This document shows positions 55,053 to 64,000 of a DNA stretch of 64,000 bases, one piece after another. Origin of the DNA: Mytilus californianus (taxonomy: Eukaryota > Mollusca > Bivalvia > Mytilida > Mytilidae); contig NW_026262734.1 of the NCBI RefSeq assembly GCF_021869535.1, forward strand, positions 93,501,285 through 93,565,284. Direction: 5' to 3'. Numbering within the stretch: position 1 is the first letter of the stretch; every line of letters begins with the position of its first letter. The notes under the pieces are model-generated. The model made no database searches. It had not been told where the DNA came from and saw only the letters and a list, made by a program, of their open reading frames with translations. The translations under genes were made by a program, and so were the position numbers.

Positions 55053-55439
55053 CTCATCACAGTTCCAGTAAGTATATCTATCTAATAGAAAAACAAAGAC
55101 TATAGGTTATCCATCCATGACACAAAATCAGTACATGCACAGCAAAAACAAACCAAATACCACGCACAAAATGCAAAGGAAAAGCCTTTTTATTGCTGTT
55201 CTTCATCCCAAAGTCACAGTGAGGCATTCAAAACTCTCACCTCACTGCAAGTTTAAGACGGCACCTATCACTGGTTTGAGCGGAATTCTTTGTAAAATAA
55301 TTAGGGTAGACTTTGTAAGATGTAACACCACCAAATTGGCCCAGTAAAAAAAACATACTGCAATCTGCAACCAGATTTGTTAAAGGACCGTTTAAATAAA
55401 TTAGAGAGCATCTGTTTGATAAAAAAAAACTCCAATTAC

Positions 55440-55605
55440 GATACAATTATGTGATTTTTTTTATGTATAGAGTTGAAAAATCATAACTGTCAACCGAATT
55501 GAACGGACCACCAAAAGCACTTAATTTATCCAAAACATCCAAATACTAGTAGTTATTGACACTTCAAAATAGTTTATTCCACTATTTTCATATGCTTTAT
55601 TATAA
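55440..55605 (-). pseudogene. RT block before the palm (SYDFSTLY)
   Basis: One - frame reads LDVLDKLSAFGGPFNSVDSY and then DFSTLY, the block that carries the first catalytic Asp in these RTs. It is separated from the palm frame by about 380 decayed bases. Confidence 0.6.
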
Positions 55606-55639
55606 AAATTGATAACCAGTTTTTTAAAAGAAGTAAGGG

Positions 55640-56160
55640 AACTAGTTGAAAATGAGACAATTATCCACCAAAGTTCAAATGAAGTGGATTTAAGCAATTA
55701 CAGGCAACCGTACGGCCTTCAACAATGAGAAAATCCATACCGTATAGTCGGCTATAAAAGGCACCGACATGAAAATGTAAAACAAATCAATTGAGAAAAC
55801 GAACTAATTTATAACCAAACAATTTACGAAAAACAAATATGACAGACATGAACCAACGACAACCAGTGAACTACAGACTCCTGATTTGGGACAGGCACAT
55901 ATAGAACGGGATTAAACTGGTTTATTGGCGCCAAACCACCCCCTGGGACAGTGCTGTAACAATACAACTTAAGAACAAACTATAAAAATTCAGTTGAAAA
56001 GGGCTTAACTCATTAGATCGATATATACCAGAAAACATCTAACGAAAACACAGACCGGACGTGGCAGCGTATCTATACGTCCCACAACAAAAAAGACACT
56101 AAGTAAAGATCTGAGAGTACTCGCAGTTACTGACAGCTAATTCAAAGCCAATTGCAACTA
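55640..56160 (-). repeat. R1a, long copy inserted in the Penelope-like element
   Basis: It has 'GCAACCGTACGGCCTTCAAC', 'GACAACCAGTGAACTACAGA' and 'GTACTCGCAGTTACTGACAG', and separates the N-terminal RT blocks from the palm. Confidence 0.75.
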
Positions 56161-56189
56161 ATGATAAAAAAATGTATCTAAAATATCAA

Positions 56190-56650
56190 TCAGTACACAT
56201 CCATCATCCAGTGTAAAGACGTTATTAACAGTCAGAGAAAAACATGACCTTGTGCAATGCCAAAATATAGGTATCGACAGATAGTTCTCGGCCGGTACGA
56301 ACACAAAACGCTTAAAAAGTACTGAAATTTTGTTTTTAGTCCTAGAAATGGGTGTATAACTTACTTTTTTTTTTATTTCTAAATTATTTTCGAAATGTGA
56401 TATGCGGATATCAACAATATTCAGACATTTTGATATTGAAATAGGAATCAAGTGATTTTTTGTCAGATTTCTCTATTTTACACCAATTTTTACAATAGGA
56501 TGAAAAAAAACATCTCTAATGCCCTGATGACACACTTTCCAATTTATTTTCGACGGTGAACGATATATATTGGTATTTTTTTTTCAGAAAGTTTATAACC
56601 TCTCAGTCTTGAACGATGTTAAGGTCCCCTTTAATTACATGGCCATAGTG
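56190..56650 (-). pseudogene. RT N-terminal blocks of the Penelope-like element
   Basis: Frames on - give GDLNIVQD, YRSPSKINWKVCHQGIRDVF, SISKCLNIVDIRISHFENNL, TPISRTKNKIS and LFKRFVFVPAE. These align block by block with 48870-49480 (KYRPPSIINWK, NIVDIRIQHF, PISRIKHKLN, VPADK). Confidence 0.65.
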
Positions 56651-57214
56651 ATGATATCTTAACTTTGATGTTTTACAGCCTCATGTTGAAGGAGCATTAT
56701 TTTCTATTCTGACGTCTTATGTAATTGCCATATAATTAAAAAATAAACTTTAACTGGTTTTTGTATACATATAAGAAATTAAAGGTGGTTCTATGTAATC
56801 AAAATATGAAGGTTTTGAACGGTAGAGTCATTAATAATACTAGACAAATTAATGATAATGTATTTTATTTTTAGAAAATATCTTATATGATCTTCAGGTT
56901 TGTCAATTCGAGGGAACAGTCTATGGGTGACAGAAAGCTGTAATGATACGTGTAAACTCATATTTTGGACTGAAAAACGATGTTGTATCACACTCGTAAT
57001 AAATATTGTGCAATTTACTAATTGGCATTTGACCCAGTTTGCATAATAATTGATGTCTACCATTGTTTTGAAATGTAGATAAGGGATAATTAACGGTAAA
57101 ATTAGAACGATGCATATTTCGTTGATTGTGGTTAATGCAATCGCCATGAGACCATTGGTTGCGTTGTCTTTATCAACAACAGTCATGATATCAATACAGG
57201 AAGTTTAAGATATG

Positions 57215-57400
57215 TTCCTGTAATTCAGTGGTTGTCGTTTGTTGATATGTTACATATTTGTTTTTCATTCATTTTTGTACATAAATTAGGACGTTAGTTT
57301 TTCTCGTTTGAGTTGTTAATTTCTGTGTCATTTGGTCTCTTGTGGAGAGTTGTCTTTTTGGCAATCATACCACATCTTTTTTATATTCCTTGGCTAATGA
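57215..57400 (+). repeat. R1a copy inside the Penelope-like element
   Basis: It is internally deleted: 'AATTCAGTGGTTGTCGTTTG' goes quickly to 'GGTCTCTTGTGGAGAGTTG' and 'GGCAATCATACCACATC'. It lies between nuclease and RT remnants. Confidence 0.75.
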
Positions 57401-57690
57401 TACTGTCATTAACACCTAGGGGATACGATGTCTGTAGTCGTTTAATCCAAGACAGTTCGCAAATTTTATGGATATCTTTAAATTGATAATGTGATTGTCT
57501 TGGTTGCTTCCGAACGCTTTGAAGTGGTTGGAATTTTAATAATTTAATTTTGTGTTTGTGTTTTTCTAAATGTTGGTAAATTAAACTTTTGAATTTCTTA
57601 GGTCTGCGGAAGCGCTATAGATGTTTTTGTGTTCGTTTAAAAAATTCAATTCCAGTTTGCCCCACACATATTGAATATCACATTTCGGTT
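57386..57690 (-). pseudogene. GIY-YIG nuclease remnant
   Basis: On - the sequence reads KCDIQYV, then after a one-base shift VGQTGIEFFKRTQKHL, a stop, then LIYQHLEKHKHKIKLLKFQP and ICELSWIKRLQTSYPLGVND. The 'IQYVGQTG' box (the YIG half), the downstream Arg and the Glu in 'CELSWIKRLQT..P.GVN' are the expected GIY-YIG positions in retroelement-linked nucleases. It lies upstream of the RT blocks on the same strand. The + frame at 57589-57906 over the same bases is a shadow. Confidence 0.6.
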
Positions 57691-58049
57691 CTGTTCATAT
57701 TACAAATATATGAGGCTTGGGTTTTTCAAGGAATATCATGTGAAAAGGAGACAGAAAAATTCTTCCGTTCACTGATGACCAAACAGTATTATCTGAAGAT
57801 AATGTGGAGCAGGTTTGTCATTTTCTGGCAATGCACGGGAATATTTGTGGATGTCTACGTGCCTTTTTTGTTGAATAATCTTGCTGTAGAGGCAATGCCT
57901 CTTTAAAACAACTATGACAATTGTGTAAGCCTGTTGACTTTGGGGTCAATAGAATAAAGGTATGGTCACCGTGTAATGTTACTCAAAGAAGAACATAATT
58001 TAATAAAATGATCTGCGGGACGCAGCTTGATACGACCGCAGAAGTCGAA

Positions 58050-60530
58050 CCCTGAACAGTTGGGGCACTTATGGATACTAAGTAAATGTACTACATTCAA
58101 GCTTGATACAGCTCTGAATATGGATTGTGATTAAATATTTGACACAGCATAAGTTTCTGAAACAAAGTGAATGTGGTAAGAGAACTGAAAAATTTAAAAT
58201 TGGACTTTTACCTTTTATGGTAATATTCAAAATCTAAATACACGGTTAGATTCAGCATATCCAAGTACACCAATAATTTAATTTATCTAATTATTAATGG
58301 ACAATATTAGCTTAGTTTTTAGAGGTGTTCGCTTCATAATATATATATATATATATGTAAGCCTCAGATATGTGTACGGCCTCAAATCTGTGTCCGTTTC
58401 TCAAATCTGTGCCCCATCGTGACGTCAATCGCTAATCTATGTCCGTTAAAAAAGATACGGCCTCAAATCTGTGTCCTTTCCTTAAATCTTTTTTCCAGTT
58501 TGTTTCGCCATGCGCAAATGTATGCCCGTCTAATAAGTACGGCCTTATAGGATTTTTGTTTTATTAAGTCATTTCCAATAATTTCAATGTTAAGTTGGGA
58601 TGTGTTCTCCATGTGTGTGATTACAAATTTTACATGCTTGTGTTATTAATGTATGATTTACATTTTATTGTAAAACTACAACATTTTCAAATTCTTTGCA
58701 TTTCCTGATCCCGTTAATTGTTCTGTAGTAATTATCGTTACTTCCCTTTACTCATTACGTCTTGAAATATAAATTAATAAACAACCTGAGACAAAATGAC
58801 ATCTGTATACAAGCAACTAAAGATACATGTACGGCCGTCAACAATGAATCAAACCTATTCTGTATCGTAAGCTATAAACACATACACCTATTTACAAACG
58901 TTTTGTTCAATGTTTCAATATATAGATATCACATAAAATGTTTAGGGTATAATTTATTGTGTTTAACAACGACATTTTGTGCCACTATCTTAATCATTTT
59001 CTGGTGAAACTATTCCTGCAGTTTCAAATCTATGTATTTTTTAAGATCCATTGTGTACCATGACATCAACATTCAACAACCACAACATAATTCAGTGTAC
59101 AAATTATTGGCATAACGAGCATACAAAAAAAAAGTCATGTTACTTTCAAGATTGAAACTACACATTTTTTTTTTTACTTGTTTACGTCTTGCTTTGTCTT
59201 ACGTCACCACATTTCGATAAAGGACATAGATTTGAGACAATGCAGGACATAGATTTGAGACAATAAAAGACATAGATTTGAGACAATAAAAGACATAGAT
59301 TTGAGACAACAAAGGACATAAATTTGGAATGTCTATGACGCAATATTAAAAAGGACATAGATTTGGGGAAAGGACATAGATTTGAGGCTGGACGTAGATT
59401 TGAGGCTTACATATATATATAAATATTCTGAAAATTAATAATACAGAATAACAAACACACATAACACGAAGTTCTTAATAAAATTTACCAAAAAAAAAAA
59501 AAGAAAAACAAGAAATCCAAAATAATATTTATCATTAATACAATGTCTTTAAAAAAAATCTATAAAACTTACCTTTAATTAGTTTTCAAAATATCTAATA
59601 ATGAACAGTAAATTTCAAACTATATTTTAGCATAGGATTCTGACACAGAATGAATATTGACTAAGAACTTAAAAATTTGAAATTTGACATTTCCTATTAT
59701 GGTCCAATATCCAAAATCTAAATACATGGTTAGATTCAGCATATGAAAAAACTCCAAGAATTCAATTTGTTGATGAAATCAAACGAAGTTTAATTTTGAC
59801 CCTTTGGACCTCAATGTGGACCAATTTGATAACGGGGCCCAAAATTTAAAACCTAAATGCACAATTTGATTCACCATATCAAAGAACCCTATAAATTCAA
59901 ATTTTTGTTGAAATCAAAGAAAGTTTAATTTTGGACCCCCATTTGGACTAACTTAAAAACTGAGCCCAAAATAAAAAAATCTAAATGCATGTATAGATTC
60001 ATCATATACAAAATAACCTTGAATTCGATTTTTGTTAATCTAAGTTTAATTTTGGACCTTAATGTGGACCAATTTGAAGACCAGGCCCAAAATCAAAAAT
60101 CTAAATTACACAGTTAGATTCAGCATATCAAAGAATCCCAAGATGATAATTTTTGTTTAAATCAAAGTAAGTTTAATTTTTGACCATTTGGACCTCAATG
60201 TGCACCAATTTAAAAACGGGGCCCGAAATCCAAAATCTAAAAACACGGTTAGATTCAGCATATTAAAGAACCCCGACAATTCAAGACTTTGAATTAAACT
60301 CCATTGAAATTGGTCAAGAAATAAACAATTTATACAAAGTATTAGAAAAGTTTTGTTTTTAGCTCCTTTCTGGTCCTTAATTTTTAAACAGTTCGTACAA
60401 TAACCCCAAAAGTAAATTCCAACCTTTCTTTTGTGGTATGGAACCTTGTGGTACAATTTCATAGAGATCCATACACTTATAATGAAGTTATTGTCTGGTA
60501 ACCAAATGTCTTCGGACGACGGCGACGATA
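58050..60530 (-). repeat. Tandem-core repeat with 'TTTGGACC' units, split by an insertion
   Basis: Units of about 130 bp carry 'GTTAGATTCAGCATATCAAA', 'TTGGACCTCAATGTGGACCA' and 'AAACGGGGCCCAAAAT' between 59640 and 60300. Matching arm sequence is at 58050-58300 ('AGCTTGATACAGCTCTGAAT') and 60350-60530 ('GGTATGGAACCTTGTGGTAC'). The element is the inverted counterpart of 3775-4690. The 58357-59410 transposon interrupts it. Confidence 0.7.
58357..59410. mobile_element. Iteron-rich TIR element (1054 bp)
   Basis: The ends are GTAAGCCTCA and TGAGGCTTAC, each bordered by an ATATATAT run. Words of the form GACATAGATTTGAG occur about eight times in the right 200 bp, and their complements (CTCAAATCTGTGTCC) about five times in the left 150 bp. 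The AT-rich middle has no convincing open frame; the 81-codon frame at 58762-59007 shows no known motif. Insertion into an AT microsatellite hides the target duplication. Confidence 0.75.
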
Positions 60531-62245
60531 AGCTTTCGAATGGTGTATAAAGTTTTTCTATAATTAGGGGTTGAAGGGTTGTAGCAGTCCATTCCATTAT
60601 TCAAAATAAGCTATTTCTTATTGTTGAAGCGTATTTTGACATTTAGGTCCTCCGAAACTCCTCTAATAGGCGTTGCGGTACATATTAACTATAAACTTTT
60701 TATTCCTCTATTGACAAGCTTTCAAATGACGTTTAAGGTATATCTGTAATTAGGGGCTAAAGGGTCGCAGCAGTCCATTCCATTATTCAAAATATCAATT
60801 TCATTATTCAAAATTGGCTATTTCTTAATTTTCACGCGTATTTTGGCATTTAGGTCCTGCGTAACCCCCTCTAATGGGCATTGCGGCACATATTGATTAT
60901 AACCATTTTGTTCCTCTGTCGATAAGCTTTCGAATGGTGTATAAGTTTTCTCTGTAATTAGGGGCTTAAGGCTCGCAGCAGTCCATTCCATTATTCAAAA
61001 TTGGCTATTTCAAAATTTTCACGCCTATTTTGGCTCTTAGGTCCTCCATAACCAACCCCTCTAATCGGCATTGCGGCACATATTGATTATAACCATTTTG
61101 TACCTCTATCGATAAGCTTTCAAATGGTGTATAAGGTTTCCTTGTAATTAGGGGCTGAAGGGTCTTAACAGTTCATTCCATTTTTCAAAATGTCCATTCC
61201 ATTATTCAAAATTGGCTATTTAAAAATTTTCACGCCTATTTTGGCTTTTAGGTCCTCCGTAACCCCTCTAATCGGCATTGCTGCGCACATTGACTATATA
61301 CCTTTTGTTCCAATATGGATAAGCTTTCAAATGGTGTATAAGGTTTCTCTGTAATTAGGGGCTGAAGGCTCGCAGCAGTCCATTCCATTATTCAAAATTG
61401 GCTATTTCAAAATTTTCACGCCTATATTGGCTCTTGGGTCCTCCGTAACCCCTCTAATCGGCATTGCTGCACATATTGATTACTAGTATATACCTTTTGT
61501 TCCTCTATGGATAAGCTTTCGAATAATGTATAAGGTTTTTCTGTAATTAGGGGCTGAAGGGTCTTAACAGTTCATTCCATTATTCAAAATGTCCATTCCA
61601 TTCTTCAAAATTGGCTACTAGTATTTCAAAATTTTCACGCCTATTTTGGCTCTTAGGTCCTCGTAAACCCCTCTAATCGACATTGCGGCACACATTGATT
61701 ACAAAAATGTATATACATTTTGTTCCTCTATGGATAAGCTTTCGAATGGTGTATAAGGTTTTTCTGTAATTAAGGGCTGAAGGGTCTTAACAGTTCATTT
61801 CATTATTCAAAATGTCCATTCCATTATTCAAAATTGGCTATTTCAAAATGTTCACGCCTATTTTGGCATTTAGGTCCTCCATAACATTAAAACACGGAAT
61901 TTCAGTTAAGAATAGTCTGGGAAACCCACTAGTGTAACCTCCGAAACTAAATAAATAAATTAGAAATAAAATGTTCAGAGTGTATTTTTTTTTCTGATAT
62001 CAATTATAAAATATGTAAATTTACATAAAAAATGGCAAATTCAGAAATACGAGATTGTGTCACAGTCAAATAATAATTAAATGATATATTTCATTATTTA
62101 CTTTTCAACTTGAATACTGAAACATGAACTATTTTATTATTCATTATTCATTACTAAACGTTGAATAATGAATAATGAACTATTTCATTATTCATTATTG
62201 AATTTTGAATAATGAAAAATGAATAATGGACGTACTTCAGCGCGG
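60530..62245 (-). repeat. Satellite-bearing element, - copy, about 7 monomers
   Basis: 'TAGGTCCTCCGTAACCCCTC' marks each monomer, at about 60645, 60853, 61039, 61250, 61436, 61654 and 61871. Spacings run 208, 186, 211, 186, 218 and 217 bases. The unique arm (61885-61965) and the TTCATTATTC palindromic zone (62090-62235) close it, ending at GGACGTACTTCAGCGCGGTG. It is the inverted counterpart of 52240-53310. At the low end its 'GATAAGCTTTCGAATGGTG' joins the neighbouring 58050-60530 repeat. Confidence 0.85.
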
Positions 62246-62713
62246 TGGAGATTCTAGGCATTTCATAATAATTCTTATAAACTTGCATAGATTGTTCAGT
62301 TCATACGGGTTGTTGCTATTCATTAAACCTTGAAATTTTAAAATATTTGGTCTGTTTACAAAATGATGCTTTAGTAGCATTTGTCTACTTTCGTCTATTG
62401 CCGAGCATTCTAAAATATAATGGAACTCGTCGCCAATATTACCGGAATTGCTCAAAGTACAATTAAGATTTTCTCTCTAAATATTTTGCCATTTACCAAT
62501 TTCGATAAGAATTTTTGTGTTCAAAGTTCTAAATCTACAAAAAGAAGCAATATTTTTGTCATCTAAAATATCAAAGTAGGTTTCGAAATTTATACTATTT
62601 TTGAATAATTTATAATTTAGAGCTTTTGGAGAATTCTGTAGAGTAGCATACCATGTCTGTCTGAACAGGTCAGTTAATCTTAGTTTTAGTCCCAAAAGTT
62701 TCGAATTTGACAC
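62237..62713 (-). pseudogene. Non-LTR retrotransposon ORF2, C-terminal fragment
   Basis: The frames 62713-62477 (LKLRLTDLFRQTWYATLQNS, then FCRFRTLNTKILIEIGKW) and 62455-62237 (GDEFHYILECSAIDESRQML, then LCKFIRIIMK) are one sequence broken by a stop and shift near 62460-62475. They match the FR..N..L.IE.G.W and DEFHYIL.C blocks of the zinc knuckle region, as in the 25749-26527 fragment but from another element. The satellite element begins where it ends. Confidence 0.65.
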
Positions 62714-62719
62714 TTTTAA

Positions 62720-63235
62720 TTATTTCCAATTTAAGATTTTCTACATTTTTATTCGTATTTTGCCTGTTTTTGTGGAATGATGCCTTCTCTCTGTCTGATT
62801 AAGACAGATTTAAATATTGACCATCAGCCCTTTTACTGATGACTTTAAATTAAAAAAAATAAAAATCCCTGACAATAATAACAGAACATTCAGTACAATA
62901 ATTCAAATGAACACATAGCTAAGAGGGTGATACTTTTTTTTATTGAAAATTGTTACCCCGAGAAAACATTGCCAACCGAGGCATTTTTACTTCGATGAAA
63001 AAAAGCTTCATATCTCCCTAAAACACCATATCAATAATTGTGAAGTCCATTATTTAAAGATATTTCCATATGCAAGCTCTGCTAGGACTAATTTCTAAAC
63101 TACTTCTAATATATTACATAACATATTTAGTGTGATAGTCCCAGGTTATTTTAAAGACTCCGGATTTTTTATTTCCTTCAAGTAATTTTGGTTTCACCTA
63201 TTTTAAACTATGCGATATATCGGAATTTATTTAAT
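62720..63235. other. Intergenic, no supported gene
   Basis: AT-rich. Position 62815-62850 has a short hairpin ('GACCATCAGCCCTTTTACTG'). Nothing else is recognised. Confidence 0.35.
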
Positions 63236-63239
63236 ACTT

Positions 63240-63430
63240 TATAATTTAATTTTGGAAGGTGTCCTCGTTGGTGAATGTGTTGAATGTGTGTATGGAAGGT
63301 TTGTTTTGTGGAAGTGTGTGTGTGAATATGTGTGAATGTGTTAATGTTAATTTCTTTTTCGTGTCTTATTTTCTTATTTTCTTTGTGTTTTTCTTTTTTT
63401 GTTCATGAAATTCAATATTTGTTTTTTTTT
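63240..63430 (+). other. TG-rich stretch like the family 3' untranslated region
   Basis: 'GTTGAATGTGTGTATGGAAG' and 'GTGTGAATATGTGTGAATGT' resemble the sense strand of the 3' flanks of copies 2, 4 and 5. No family exon is recognisable upstream, so this may be the relic of another copy on the + strand. Confidence 0.35.
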
Positions 63431-63540
63431 GTTATTTATGGATTTATAATTTTTATATGATTTGCATATCGTCTATAGTAATAGAATGTGATTCGTTTGC
63501 TAGAATGATTTCCCTTTAAATATACATGTTGCTGAAACTA

Positions 63541-63790
63541 TACAGCTGAATGTTCAGTGGTTGTCGTTTGTTAATGTGGTTCATAAGTGTTTCTCGTTTC
63601 TCGTTTTTATATAGATTAGACCGTTTGTTTTACACTAGTAATTTTTGGGACCTTTTACAGCTTGGTGTACAGTGTGAGCCAATTCTCCGTGTTATAGGCC
63701 GTACTTTGACCTATAATGGTTTACGTTTACAAATTGTGACTTGGATGGAGAGTTTTCTCATTGGCACTCATACCATCTCTTCTTATATCG
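63541..63790 (+). repeat. R1b, long copy
   Basis: It reads 'AATGTTCAGTGGTTGTCGTT' to 'GGCACTCATACCATCTCTTC' with small deletions. Confidence 0.75.
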
Positions 63791-64000
63791 TGTTATACGC
63801 TTTTTATTCATAGCATTATGTTTCTAAAGTTGGTCTTATGTCAAGGTCAAAATTTGAAAGGTCGTGGCGATCTTGATTCTTAATCTCTATGAAGGTCAGG
63901 TGTCAAGGGGTCAAATGGTATAAGGACCTCCAGAGTCTACAAGTTATAGCCTCCGAGTTATGGCTACACACGAGATTCCTTGGATCTTCGAAGGAGCTAG

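Larger units (their letters stand above)
54338..57690 (-). mobile_element. Penelope-like retroelement with N-terminal GIY-YIG, decayed (Naiad-type order)
   Basis: On the - strand the order is a GIY-YIG nuclease remnant (57690-57386), RT N-terminal blocks (56650-56190), the 'SYDFSTLY' block (55600-55440) and the RT palm and end (55052-54338). Two R1 repeats (57215-57400 and 55640-56160) interrupt it. Canonical Penelope elements have the nuclease at the C-terminus; the permuted order seen here is the one described for Naiad elements. The copy is full of shifts and stops and is not functional. Confidence 0.6.

Noticed and set aside
57589-57906. A + strand frame of 105 codons.
   Set aside because: The opposite strand carries the GIY-YIG boxes, so this is a shadow.
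60157-60597. A 146-codon - frame.
   Set aside because: It spans two tandem repeat elements and their junction; no domain is seen.
1-64000. tRNA, rRNA and snRNA genes.
   Set aside because: No cloverleaf with correct A and B boxes and no rRNA-like GC-rich conserved block was seen by eye; a covariance-model scan would be needed to be certain.

Overview
The window is AT-rich, repeat-dense eukaryotic DNA with no bacterial gene organisation, no rRNA, no tRNA I could recognise and no long intact host gene. Several interspersed repeats, above all the one ending in wording like GAGAGTTGTCTCATTGGCA (called R1 here), are of a kind I associate with marine mussels (Mytilidae). Intron-exon structure, bivalve-type end-capped satellites and Penelope-like, non-LTR and LTR retroelement remains fit a bivalve nuclear contig, most likely Mytilus or a close relative. 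The species is inference; the repeats and their coordinates are read directly.

Layout. 1-17 kb is intergenic and repeat-rich: two end-capped satellite elements (1221-2085 and 13705-14780), DNA transposons with visible target duplications (a 902-bp TIR element at 7842-8743 and an hAT-type element at 10559-11729), foldback MITEs, and several R1 copies. 17.5-42.4 kb holds a cluster of at least five copies of an unrecognised three-exon gene family: copy 1 on +, copies 2 to 5 on -. Each has a short basic first exon, a Gln/Asn/Glu-rich middle exon and a last exon with an aromatic core and an acidic Tyr/Asp/Phe tail. Copy 2 (24516-26847) is the only one whose exons join in phase into one open frame (154 codons). 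The others carry shifts, stops or missing exons. A CACTA-type element (26962-27835), a non-LTR retroelement fragment inside an intron, a 31-bp minisatellite and RT remnants lie between the copies.

42.5-48.9 kb is a composite mobile region on the - strand: a 3' LTR with polypurine tract (42731-43099), a broken Ty3/gypsy-type RT-RNase H gene (45526-47294), and between them a GC-richer pseudogene for a two-zinc-finger plus KCTD/T1-type BTB protein (44193-45429) that begins at a 3' splice site, with no integrase visible. An inverted LTR piece and a 1033-bp element with 286-bp inverted ends complete the mosaic. 48.9-49.5 kb is the N-terminal part of a Penelope-like RT, cut off by the mosaic.

49.5-64 kb is again repeats: an inverted pair of satellite-bearing elements (52240-53310 and 60530-62245), a decayed Penelope-like element at 54338-57690 whose GIY-YIG nuclease remnant lies upstream of its RT (the permuted order described for Naiad elements), an iteron-rich TIR element (58357-59410) sitting inside another tandem array, and a non-LTR C-terminal fragment (62237-62713). 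The two observations most worth follow-up are the retroelement-embedded zinc finger/BTB cassette and the clustered three-exon orphan family.
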